NCBI GenBank assembly: GCA_031841125.1
Contig: CM063113.1
Coordinates: 41,198,197-41,262,196 of the forward strand
Direction: 5' to 3'
DNA: 64,000 bases
From: Acanthococcus lagerstroemiae
Lineage: Eukaryota > Arthropoda > Insecta > Hemiptera > Eriococcidae
In this document: positions 22,030-32,400 of the stretch, piece after piece
Position numbering within the stretch: the first letter of the stretch is position 1
How the letters are laid out: every line of letters begins with the position of its first letter
Program-made: the position numbers and the translations under genes
The notes under the pieces: model-generated
The model's input: the letters and a program-made list of their open reading frames with translations, nothing else
Told to the model about the DNA's origin: nothing
Databases searched by the model: none

Positions 22030-23045
22030 TAAAGACGACAGACAAATGGACGACCACAGGGAAGTGTTCTCGCCCCTACCTTATTCAATAAATACACTAA
22101 CGACCAGCCAATTGGAGACCAGAAGAGCACTTCCTGTATGCTGACGACCTGGCAGCGACGGCACAGGGGGATACACACGTGGAGATAGAGGGAAAATTGC
22201 CGACCATCCTTAATGAACTGGAAGTATATTACACGAATAATGCTCTCAAGCCAAATCCATATAAAACCCAGGTGTGAAATTTCCACCTGAAAAATGCTAA
22301 GGGGAGATGCAAGCTGAAGCGGAGCTGGGGAGAAGTACAGCTTGAAAATTGTGAAAATCCGAAGTACCTTGGAGTGACACTTGACAGGACACTTGACAGG
22401 ACACTTACTTTTAAGAAGCACTGTGAGAACACTAAGATGAAAGTCTTAAGCCAGAAATAGTATCCTGAAAAAACTCGTATCAACCAAGTGGGGAGCCAAG
22501 CCGAGCACACTGAGGACCACAGCTCTGGCGCTCTGTTACTCTACGGCGGAATACAGATGTGCAGCATGAGGTAGATCTGCACATACTAAAACAGTTGATG
22601 TGGCCCTGAATAACACCATGTGGATCGTATCCGGCTGCCTGAGACCAACTAGTCTCAAGTACCTTCTTCGGATATGTGGAATCGCTCTGCCAGAGGTGAG
22701 GAGGGAAGTGGCTGCAGATGTAGAATGGACTAAGAAAGAAAGCGACCCTCGCCACATCATGTTCGGCCAGGTAGCAGCAGCGCCGAGACTGAAATCCAGG
22801 AGGAGCTTCTTTAACAATACATCGGTTCTTACAGATGACCCCTCGACCTCTAGAGCGACAAGATGGACCAACATCAACCACACCCCGTGCGCTGAAGACC
22901 TAGCCATTGGACATGATCTCCCCTATTCATCGTGGCTCACCTTGAATAGGCTGCCCACCGGATGCGCCCGTGCAGCGGCAAATCTCGCCAGACGGGGGGG
23001 GGGGCATACACGACGATGCAGAATGCCAGATGTGACGTAATCTAG
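22030..23045 (+). pseudogene. LINE reverse-transcriptase 3' remnant (Jockey/CR1-like)
   Basis: Frameshifted plus-strand RT: PQGSVLAPTLF (about 22060), YADDLA (about 22137), KYLGVTLDRTL with a small duplicated TLDR stretch (about 22363-22410), then a long open piece (22600-23040) with VALNNTMWIVSGCLRPTS, ICGIALPEVRREVAADVE and SDPRHIMFGQ. This C-terminal tail is widespread in metazoan LINEs. 5' truncated and non-functional; a Helitron end follows at 23094. Confidence 0.8.
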
Positions 23046-23093
23046 ACGACAGCACCCTGGACCTGGTGCAGAGATGGATGGGAAAATTTTAAA

Positions 23094-23340
23094 TCTCTCT
23101 GTATATTAAAAACCAAAACTCCTCCTCCCCCTTCTCCCATCCTGAAAAAAAAACTCCAAGGGGCCTGATATCTAAATCCCGGCCTTCGTCCCTACTACCT
23201 AAGACATAACCGACAGAATAAGACATAAAAAGACCTATAATGACATAATTACCCATAATCTCTAAGATCTCAAGTCACTGCGGGTTGCCTACCCTGCCCC
23301 TTAATTGCTCAATTTTCCCGGGGTAGTCTACCCTCAGGAG
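23094..23340 (+). mobile_element. Second Helitron copy (5' end)
   Basis: TCTCTCTGTATATTAAAAAC then CAAAACTCCTCC matches the Helitron at 11911, as does CATAATTACCCATAATCT further in. A GCCC/GGG-rich patch follows, but no CTAG hairpin end was found here. The G-rich minisatellite that follows may lie inside this element. Confidence 0.65.
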
Positions 23341-24540
23341 GGGTTCATGGTTGAGGGGGGAGTTCTAGAAGGGTGAGGAGGGCCCTGTGTGGGCGTCGGC
23401 TGTGGATGGAGATGGTGGCCCTTGGTGGGGAGGGGGGTTAAGATGAGTAAGAGGACCTGGTGGAGGAGAAAGTCCTTGGTGAGAGAGGGGACCAGGGAGA
23501 GAAATGACTGTGGTGCGGGAAAGGCTGGTGGCGGGGTGGGGGTCTTGAGGGTTAAGGGCTCTTGGGGGAGGGGTGGTCATGGTTGTCAGAGCTCCTGGGT
23601 GGATGGCCAGGGATCTTCAAGGTGGTTGGAGGACCATAGTGAGGACAGGGGCTGTGAAGGGAGATACAGCCCAGGGGGGAGTCGTGGGTGAGGGGTCCTC
23701 ATGGCGGAGGAAATCCTTGGTAGGAGAGGGTGGTTATTAAGGAATGAGGAGGTAGTGGTGGGTGAGGGTCCTGGAGGGGCAGTAAAACTTTGGTAGATAA
23801 AGGCCCGGTGGTATAAGAGATACTCATGGTGGAGGAGGGGCTCCTGAAGGGAAGGAAAACTACGGTGGTGGCAGGGACTGTAGCGGGAGATAAAGGCCCT
23901 GAGTGGAAAGGGGTAATGGTGAGTAAGAGGTTTTGGTGGAGGAGGAAGTCCTTGGTGAGAGAGGCGGCCGGGAAGGCGAATGAAGGCCATGGTGCGGAAG
24001 ATTCTGGTGCCGGGGAGGTGGTCTTGAAGGGAAGGGTTCTCGTGGGGGAGGGGTGGTCATGGTGGTGGAAGCTCCTGGTTGGAGGACCAGGGGATCTTCG
24101 TGGTGGTTGAGCGAGGAGGCCGTAGGGTGATGGAGCCGCGGAAGGGGAATGCGGTAGAGAGGGACTATAAGGCCGCCAGTGGGGAGGTCGTAGTGATGGG
24201 TGAAGAGGTCTGGGTGGGGGTATGGTACATGATCAGAAATGAAGGCCATAGTGGTGTGGGGTAGTCGAAGGACGTGGTCCTAATGGAGGGCACTCGGGGT
24301 GGAAGAGGGTGAGCGGGGGATACTAGGTAGAGGACTGGGTGATGATTGGAGGGATGAATGGAGGGTGCCATGTGGGGGAGAAGCTGTGGATGTCGCAGGT
24401 CATGGAGCGAGGGAGCGGGCAATGTGAAGAGATGAAGGCCCAGGAGGTGGAGGTCGGTTGTGGTGGTCGATGATTGTAGAGGTGAGGAGGAAGTCCAAGG
24501 GAGAGGGCCTACCCGAATGTGCAGAAGGGAAGGGTTCGCA
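23340..24540. repeat. G-rich minisatellite with ~490-bp higher-order period
   Basis: Strongly purine-biased plus strand built of GGTGG/GGAGG words. Longer landmarks recur about 487 bp apart: GATGAGTAAGAGG at 23431 and GTGAGTAAGAGG at 23918, each followed by GGTGGAGGAG and AAGTCCTTGGTGAGAGAGG. Open frames on both strands are by-products of the composition (proline-rich on one, glycine-rich on the other). It could expand replicatively inside a Helitron. Confidence 0.75.
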
Positions 24541-24559
24541 GGGGGGATATATCTATGTA

Positions 24560-24853
24560 AAAATTTAATTTAAAGTGACCTCCCAATTGTAACTGTGAGG
24601 GAAATCGAAAGATCAACAGAAGAATACTCCCCCCTCCCCTTATATTGCTGTTAAAGCACAGGAAGCCCAGGAACACCCGAGTGACAACGTAGCCATTTGC
24701 TATCCACTTCGATTCCGTGACAAGAAAACCGGCTGAGCGGTACACAGTACACACCACGTGACCAGTTTTCGTTTCACGGAAGAAACACTGGATAGAAAAT
24801 GGCGTCGGTATGTTTTCACTGGAGCACTCAAAGACTCTACTATTGGTAGTACC
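24560..24853. repeat. Duplicated block, copy 3, left part
   Basis: Matches 12640-12890 (CTTCGATTCCGTGACAAGAA, GACCAGTTTTCGTTTCA, TGGATAGAAAATGG). The pogo-type element at 24856 interrupts it; the block resumes at 26456. Confidence 0.7.
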
Positions 24854-24855
24854 TA

Positions 24856-26453
24856 GGGAAGACTGGGGAGGATTCGGACAGGGGGAGGATTCAGACACCG
24901 TTGATTTGCACCCTTTAATACGGCTGAAGTCCAACTTTTTTCACCTCAGACTATTGAAAACGATGAGATCTAACTATTTCATTGGTATTTTTCTCAATAG
25001 ATGGCATCTTCGGGAACCAAGTCTAAAAAACATGATTTTCAGGGAAAAAATTTGCATGTTGCAAAATCTTTCAAGTTGAAAATTTTTTTACTTCCCGTTA
25101 TCCTATCGATTTCATATTAATTCCACAGATAATATGGACATCTAAGAATACATACAACTTGGTGTTGTTATCTTCTCGGCTCATTGTCGTAGGTTGTAAA
25201 ACAGAAGTTTGTAAAAAGTACCTGGTGGAGGATTCGGACAGCTTCGATTCTTGTGATTAGGTTTGTTTATTTTTTTATGACTTTTAGTGATGATAAGAAT
25301 ATTTCCCTCTAAATTTCGTTTTTCAGTTCTGGATTGAAGTAAATACTTTGAATAAGTGTGTCTAAGAGTAACTAATGCTGTAATGGACCATTTTGTTCAT
25401 TTTTAACCGCATCATTATAGTTGAGTATTGAAGGTAAGAATGAATATTTAGCAGCCTTAATTTTTTCCATAAACTGTATCTACTCACCACTACTGGTTTC
25501 ATGTTTCATGAGCAGATAATATGCCGAGATATTATAAAAGGAAGAATACTCGATCAGGCTACGTAGATGAAAATGATATGCAAATAGCGATCAAGAAAGT
25601 TATCCAAAAAGAACTCAGCGTTAGAAAAGCTGCCGAAAAATATTCACTGAAAAAGTCGACATTATGTAGCCATATCAAAGTTTACGGTTTATGTTCTCAT
25701 GAATAAATTTTAAAAAACTTGAATTTTCAGATTCTGAAAAGGGTCCCAAAAAACGAAGGTGTGAAGCAAGTACGAGTAAACAAGAAGACTCTACGAGTAA
25801 AAAAGAAGACTCTATAACTCGCCAAATTCAAACAGTTGACCGAATTTTAGAAGGACCTGGGATTAAAGAAGTGGCTGTTGGATCTTGGGTGGTTGTCAAA
25901 TTTCCAATCGAATCAAAGAAGGCCTGTTTTAAGCAGTTTATAGGACGAATAAGAAGAGTCAAAAAATGATACTTCATTGGCGATTTCTTAAGAGCCACTT
26001 TTTCTCGCGAACTCGTACCCTAATATAAGAGACCTCAGTCGTTTCAAATTTTCAGATATTTCAATGGTATTACCTCCACTGCAGAAATACATGAGAAAAT
26101 TGAAGTTTTGTGTGAATGCTAACAGATTACAATATTTAATATTCAAGTAAACTATCGTTTATGTAAAATCTATACTCAATTATGCATTATATTTCATTCT
26201 TTTTCAGTTTTTAACAGTTTTTCGTCAAGTTTAGTGCCATTTCAGTTATTTCCAGTACCTGTCCGAATCCTCCCTAAAATTTTCAAAAATTTTTTTTAGG
26301 GCCTTACAAAAAATTAATAATGGAAACAAATGGTTCATTTTATGTAAAAATGTTTGAAATTTATTAAAAAAATGTCAAAAATATCCTAAGTTTAGATTTT
26401 TAGGGTAAAATTGGGATAATGTAAAAATCGTCCGATTCCTCCCCAGTCTCCCC
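24856..26453 (+). mobile_element. pogo-like (Tc1/mariner superfamily) element, TA target
   Basis: Flanked by TA (24854-24855 and 26454-26455). Inverted ends: GGGAAGACTGGGGAGGATTC on the left; GGGGAGACTGGGGAGGAATC read inward from the right. Further copies of the GGAGGATTCGGACAG motif lie at about 24885, 25227 and (inverted) 26260. Comparison with the uninterrupted copy at about 12900 supports an insertion. It encodes a small HTH protein but no DDE domain, so it is non-autonomous. Confidence 0.85.
25521..25969 (+). CDS. Small HTH (Psq/CENP-B-type) protein of the pogo element, two exons
   Basis: Exon 1 (25521-25686) encodes MPRYYKRKNTRSGYVDENDM and a helix-turn-helix with SVRKAAEKYSLKKSTL, the DNA-binding head of pogo/Tigger transposases. 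A 44-bp intron (GGTTTAT...TTTTCAG) can join it in phase to exon 2 (25731-25969), which has a KKRRCE basic patch and a C-terminal VAVGSWVVVKF segment. Total about 134 residues. The catalytic domain expected between them is absent. The intron is inferred; without it the first exon ends 20 bases later at TAA. Confidence 0.6.
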
Positions 26454-26620
26454 TATACATAGTAGCTTAGTACTCCTCATTTCTAGCTCAGGTATTAAAT
26501 GGAAATAAATCTACTTCCTGTCCATCTGTCTGGATTTTCATTCCATCACACTAGGTGGACGGAGGGCATATCAATTTATAGTATCATTAGATGATCGAAA
26601 AATTACAAAATTTCAAGTAC

Positions 26621-26683
26621 CTTGAGTCTTTGCCGCCTCTGTGGTCCGCCTCTCAGGTGCGCACGAACGAATTTAGAATTCAT
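26621..26683 (-). CDS. Candidate first coding exon of ankyrin copy 2
   Basis: Minus-strand ATG at 26683, 21 codons, then CTCAAG followed by GTACTTG in phase 0. It can join the phase-0 acceptor of the large exon at 21101 across a 5.5-kb intron now filled with a LINE remnant, a Helitron, a minisatellite and the pogo element. ATG, length, frame and donor are preserved in all three copies. No signal peptide is predicted by eye: the residues are basic and polar. Assignment is inference from phase, strand and synteny. Confidence 0.4.
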
Positions 26684-27737
26684 ATCAGTACGGTGAGTAT
26701 TTTCTGCTGTCGCTCTGGCACGGAACTGTTGGTGATCACTTTGAGAGGCCGGGAACACGACTTCATGAAGCGGTTCACGTTTTTCCTCTTGGTTTCCCCT
26801 CTCACAAGTTATACTGCTCGACCTACGAGAAATCGAGAAAATACGTCTCACTGGAAGATCAACATCCCGAAATGACGTGCTTGCTTACTTGTTTGCATAA
26901 CTAGAAAATTTGATAGGTTTTATCCTCTGTGGTGAAAGGTAAAAAACTAGATTTATAAATAAGTCATTGACAGTTATGTTACGGCTTCGGAGTCGACAAA
27001 AAACGAGCAGAAAGTAAGATTCGTTGGTAAACTAAAAAGTTAAACGTGTGCCAATGGAAATTCATGCCAGAAGTGTGGATCTTGAAAGCCTGTAACTCGA
27101 GTAATTTAAATATTATTTCATACCTCGAATCAGGTTTGAAGACGGTGCCAAGGCGGACACTTGGTTCTGTACTTTTGGAAAACTGCTGTAGTCGTATTCC
27201 GAAAATGACCAGTAACAATGAGCAAGCTTATGTGGTCTCAAAACTACAAAACTTTTTTTAATCGTTAACTAAGATTGGAAGGTAAAAATTCTTGTAGGAT
27301 GAATTGGAACGTGCAGTTGGTCGAACTTTCAACTGTATATGAAAGCAATCGTAAAGTTTACCCATTAAATTTTTGTTTAATGATAGCAAGAATAGTGGAA
27401 ACGTATAGTTGGGAATTTGTTGAACTAGTGTTCTAAGAATGTAGCAGCTATAGGTATATCGAAATACATTTTTGATGTTTAGATACAAGCTTCTTATCAA
27501 AATCGTTCAGAGATAGAGGGGTCAAAGAGTATCAGATTTGTAACGAACGAATAATACGAGTTCTTCTAATTTCGTTTTTCATTATGAGGCCTTTGCGCAT
27601 ATCGATTCAAGGCAAACAGATGTCATTAATGTTACAAAGTCTCGTGGAAATAAAAGAACTGTTTCGAAAGATTGCATTTTCTCATTGGAGAAGTGTAGAT
27701 ATGTTCATTACAGTTAAATGTACTTACTCTGTCTGTA

Positions 27738-27957
27738 GCCTGGGGGGGGGGGATAAAGGGGATGAATCCCACCCTTGAGATGAGAATTTTTATATGCTGG
27801 CAGTATCACAGTAAATGCGCGAAATGAAATTTAAATTCAGATGCATAATTGAAGTTAAAAAGCACAACTACTGATACGTCAATGTAAAAACATATACAGT
27901 TCATATATTCAGTGTACCCCTCCCCCCTTGGAAAAATCTTGGATACGCCACTGCCTG
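27738..27957. mobile_element. MITE-like insertion with CAGTGGCGTATCC end
   Basis: The right end, read inward, is CAGTGGCGTATCCAAGATTT with a C-rich shoulder. The left end is a long G-run after CTGTCTGT, and CTGTCTCC follows the right end, an imperfect match. The style fits hAT MITEs in this window, but the left boundary is unclear. Confidence 0.4.
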
Positions 27958-28155
27958 TCTCCTATGGGTATTCTCCCATTTTCTTCAGTACTGCTGAAGA
28001 ATAGGGCAAATGTGACAAAATACGGCCCGCCCAGGTCAAATCGTGGCCACTGGGAATGAGGGTAACTCTATTACAGCGTTTCTCATGGGGAGTAATATTT
28101 ATTTGAGCGTTGCTGTTCTCTCCGCCACAGGAGAAAATGTAAAATTTCAAGCTGA

Positions 28156-28570
28156 GTGTCCAGAATAGTTACCTACTTGAATCTTAAACTTGCCTGGAAA
28201 ACCACATGCAGCGATATTTACATATCAAGTGAGCTGCTCAGCAATACCGGGATTGCCTCAAGAGATCTTGTGGCGGCCATCTTGAAATATAAGGATAGAG
28301 GAAACAACAGGAAGATGGTGATATGCTCAGCATACTTATTTTCTATCAGATGCTAGGGATCCTTTCCCCACTTTCCCAATTGATGAGCTCAAAGAACAGG
28401 TGGAATACTGTGTGAGGGGAAAGCTGAACCTTCTTGTCGGATGCGATGCCAACTTACACCATATACTACATGCGGGAGCACAGACACAACCCCGAGAGGG
28501 AAAGGGCTAGTGGACTACATTGCAGCACAGGATCTGCTGGTTTTGAATGAGAGAAGCAAACCAACGGGAA
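28156..28570 (+). pseudogene. LINE endonuclease remnant (R1/Jockey type)
   Basis: Plus-strand pieces with MVICSAYLF, then in another frame LNLLVGCDANLHHI, GLVDYIAAQDLLVLNERSKPT: the GCDANAHH-type motif and following region of R1/Jockey endonucleases. It is frameshifted and cut off at both ends; at the right it runs into hexamer-rich repeats. Confidence 0.75.
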
Positions 28571-29048
28571 CAGGACTGGGTTGGGAACGAGAATGAATGA
28601 GAACGGGAACGTTGGTAATTTTAAGGTAAGGAGAACAAGGAACATGAACAAGAAGCACACGGTTAACGAAGAACGAACGAGAACGGGAATGAGATGATTT
28701 TGGCGTTCTTCCAAAACCTTCGCAGCTCACGCGAAGGTAAAATTCTGAAAGCCTAAAACCAATATAATTATATTTTTTTTAAATGAAAAATCAAACTACA
28801 ATACCTAGTGCACTAGTGTTGGAAGAACGAACGAGAACGAGAAGAAAAACGGCATGTTCTCATTCTCAGAACGATAATGAGAACAAGATGGGATTGAGAA
28901 CGAAAACGGGAATGGGAACGAGAACGAGAACGGGAACGTTGGTAGTTTAAAGGTGAGGAGAATGAAGAATATGAATGAGAACTATGCAGTTAGAGAAGAA
29001 CAAGCGAGAACGGGTATGATGATTTTTGCGTTCTTCCAACACTGACTA
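28560..29048. repeat. GAACGR hexamer-rich MITEs (two partial copies)
   Basis: Two related stretches. The second (28818-29041) has inverted ends AGTGTTGGAAGAACG and CGTTCTTCCAACACT. Its core is built of GAACGA/GAACGG hexamers, with a shared GGAACGTTGGTA...GGTGAGGAG segment. The first (28560-28720) has the same core and a GCGTTCTTCC right end. Expansion of a hexamer inside a MITE is the simplest reading. Confidence 0.65.
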
Positions 29049-29059
29049 TAAAAAAATCA

Positions 29060-29450
29060 TTAAATATGCGCAATTTATGACGGTAGTATTTTACATGCAT
29101 AGACATCTCCTACCCTACGGGGAGATCAGCCTCCCAAAATATTCCAAGAGCAATCCGGTGTCGGGACTGGGAAGAAAATAGTCTGTTCCAGACAAATAAA
29201 AATCCACCTACCAAATTGAGCTAAAGTAATTTTTGTACAATTCAACCGAAATTATTACGTAGGTATATGTAAGCACATCTCGGTAGGGAAGCACATCCAC
29301 GGATTCAAATTGAGCAGCACGTTGAGTCTGACATTGTAATCAATTTTAGGTGAATTCCAAAAATACACAGTCATGTTATTTAGGTTGCATATACGATCTG
29401 AAGTGCTAATTTTTCATTTCCTACATTTTGAAATCAGCCTGCCCACAAAT
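29060..29450. other. Unassigned sequence before the satellite
   Basis: AT-rich, no recognisable coding potential or repeat pairing. Confidence 0.4.
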
Positions 29451-29454
29451 TGAG

Positions 29455-32400
29455 TAATTAGCACCAGCGCCTTCGCTGAATCTCTCGGAAAGTAGTTTGC
29501 CCCCAAAAAAACATGATGTATGGTATGAAAAAATTTTCAAAATTCGAAAAAATCAAAAATTTTGATTTCAAGACTGTTTTTGACTCAATTTTTTACGCCA
29601 GGTTAAAATTCAGCGTTCAAATTTGGTGGCGACGCCCCGTTTCCGAGATACACTCGAAAAAGTGATCAAAGTGGGTCAGAAAATGACGTTAGCTCAGTTT
29701 TGACGACGGATTTGGAATCGTCTCGAAACTTTGAGTAATTAGCCCCAGCGCCGACGCCGAAGCTCTCCGAAAAATTTTTTTGTCCGAAAAAATACATAAT
29801 GTACAAGGAGAAATTTTCAAAATTGGGAAAAATAAAAAATTTTGATTGACAGACTGTTTTCGTCTCAATTCTTTACGCCGAGTTCAAATTTAGTGTTTAA
29901 AGTTGGCGGCGACGCTCCAATCCCGAGATGCAATCGAAAAATGGATCAAAGTTGGTGAAAAAATGACGCGTTAGCTCAATTTTGACGACGGATTCAAATT
30001 CGTCTCGAAAAATTGAGTAATTAGCCCCAGCGCCGACGCCGAAGCCCTCCGAAAATTTTCTTGCAAGAAAAAAGACATGATGAATCTGGAGAAATCTCTA
30101 AAATTCGAAACTATCAAAAATTTTGATTTAAAGACTGTTTTCGACTCAATTTTTCACGCCAAGTTCAAATGCAGTGTTCAAATTTGGCGGCGATGCTCAG
30201 ATCCCGAGATGCAATCGAAAAAGTGATCAAAGTGGGTCGATAAATGACGTTGGTTCAATTTTGACGACGGATTCGAATTAGTCTCGAAAAATTGAGTAAT
30301 TAGCCCCAGTGCCGACGCCAAAGCTCTCCGAAAATGATTCTGCCCGAGAAAAGACATGATGTATAGTGTGGAGAAATTATCAAAATTCGAAAAAATCAAA
30401 AATTTAGATTTAAAGACTGTTTTTGACTCAATTTTTCACGCCGAGTTCAAATTCAGTGTTCTAATCTGGCGGCGACGCTCTGTTCCCGAGATACAATCGA
30501 AAATGTGATCACAGTGGGTCAATAAATGACGTTAGCTCAATTTTGACGAAAGATTTTAATTCATCTCGAAAAAGTGAGTAATTGGTCCAAGCGCCGCCGC
30601 CCAATCTCTCCTCAATTTTTTTGCCCGAAAAAGGACATGATGTAGTATAGAGAAATTTTCAAAATTAGAAAAAAACGAAATCTTTGATATAAAGACTGTT
30701 TTTGACTCCATTTTTCGGGCCGAGTTCAAATTCAGTGTTCCAATTTGACGGCGACGCTCCGTTCCCGAATTACACTCCAAACTGTGATCAACGAGGGTCA
30801 ACAAATGACGCTCGCTCGATTTGGACGACGGATTTGAATTCCTCTCGAAAAATTGAATCAATTAACACCAGCGCCGACGCCGAAGCTTTCCAGATATTTT
30901 TTTGCCTAAAAAAAAACATGATGTATAGTATGGAGAAATTTTCAAAATTCGAAAAAAGCAAAAATTGTGAATTAAAGACTGTTTTCAACTCATCGTTTCA
31001 CGCTGAATACGAATTCGATGATTCATTTGGGCGCCGACACTCCGTTCCCGTAGAAAGTTCGAAAAAGTTGGAAAAGTTGGCCAATTTGTGTCCAAAATTG
31101 ATTTTAGCTCAACTTAATGTCATTTTTGGGACGAAAAATTTTTCGGAGAACTTCGGCGGCGGCGCTGGTGTAAATTACTCAATTCTCCGAGAAGAATTCC
31201 AATCCGTCCAAAAAATTGAGCTGCAATCATTTTTTGTCCCGAATTGGTCAATTTTGCCAAATTTTTCGAGCTTATCTCGAGATTGGAGGGTCCGCGCCCA
31301 TATTAATTATCGAATTCGTACTCAGCGTGAATACTTGAGTTGAAAACAGTCCTTAATTCACAATTTTAGGATTCTACGAATTCTGAAAATTTCTCCACAC
31401 TACACATCAGGTCTTTTTTGGGGCGAAAAAGTTTTCAGAGAGCTTCGGCGTCGGCGCTGGTGCAAATAACTCAATTTTTCGAGACGAATTCAAATCCATT
31501 GGCAAAATTCAGCTACTCTCTTTTTCGACCGAAATTGGCCAATTTTGCAAACATGATCGAGCTTATCTCGAGAGTGGAGGGTCGGAGCCCAAATTATTTA
31601 TCAAATTTGTACTCAGCGTGATAAGTTGATTTAGAAACAGTCTTTATTTCACAATTTTCGTTTTTTTCGAAATCTGAAAAATTCTCCATACTATACATAA
31701 TGTCTTTTTTGGGACGAAAAACTATTGGGAGAGCTACAGCGTCTGTCCTGATGCTAGTGACTCAATTTTTCGAGACGAATTCGAATCGATTGTCAATATT
31801 GAGCTAGAGTCATTTTTTGACCAAAATTGATCACTGTTTCGAATTTATTTGAGTGTATCTCGGGAACAGAGGGTCGCCGCCTAATTGGAACAACGAATTC
31901 GAACTCCGCATGAAAAATTGAGTAAGAAACACTCATTAATTCGAAACTTTTGATTTTCTCAAATTTTGAAAATTTCTCCATACCATCATGTATTTTTTAA
32001 GGCGAAAAAGTTTTCGGAGATCTAACGGCGTTGGCGCTGGTGCTAGTTACTCAATTTTTCGAGACGAATTCGAATCCGTTGTCAAAATTGAGCTAGAGTC
32101 ATTTTTTGACCCAAATTGATCAATATTCCCAACTTTTTTGAGTGTACCTCAAGAACGGAGAGTCGCCGCCAAATGGGAACAACGAATTCGAACTCAGCGT
32201 GAAACATTGAGTAAGAAACACTAATTAATTCGAAATTTTTATTTTCTCAAATTTTTAAAATTTCTCCATACTCTACATCTTGTCTTTTTTCGGGCGAAAA
32301 AATTTTCGGAGAGCTACGGTGTCTGCGCTGGTGCTGGTTACTCAATCCTTCGAGACAAATTCGAATCCGTTGTCAAAATAAGGCTAGAGTCATTTTTTGA

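Larger units (their letters stand above)
26456..28110. repeat. Duplicated block, copy 3, right part
   Basis: Continues the block interrupted by the pogo element. It matches 12920-13560 and 3950-4352 up to about 26870, then 7227-8170 up to about 27520. 27580-28010 resembles 13565-13760 (TCTTCTCCCATT...GTACTGCTGAA). It includes the third candidate first exon. Confidence 0.65.

Noticed and set aside
23365..24422. Proline-rich and glycine-rich frames over the G-rich minisatellite
   Set aside because: Present on both strands and explained by base composition; no start context or domain.
21105..26620. Search for a signal-peptide exon upstream of ankyrin copy 2
   Set aside because: No hydrophobic minus-strand start with a phase-0 donor was found; only the basic 21-codon candidate fits.
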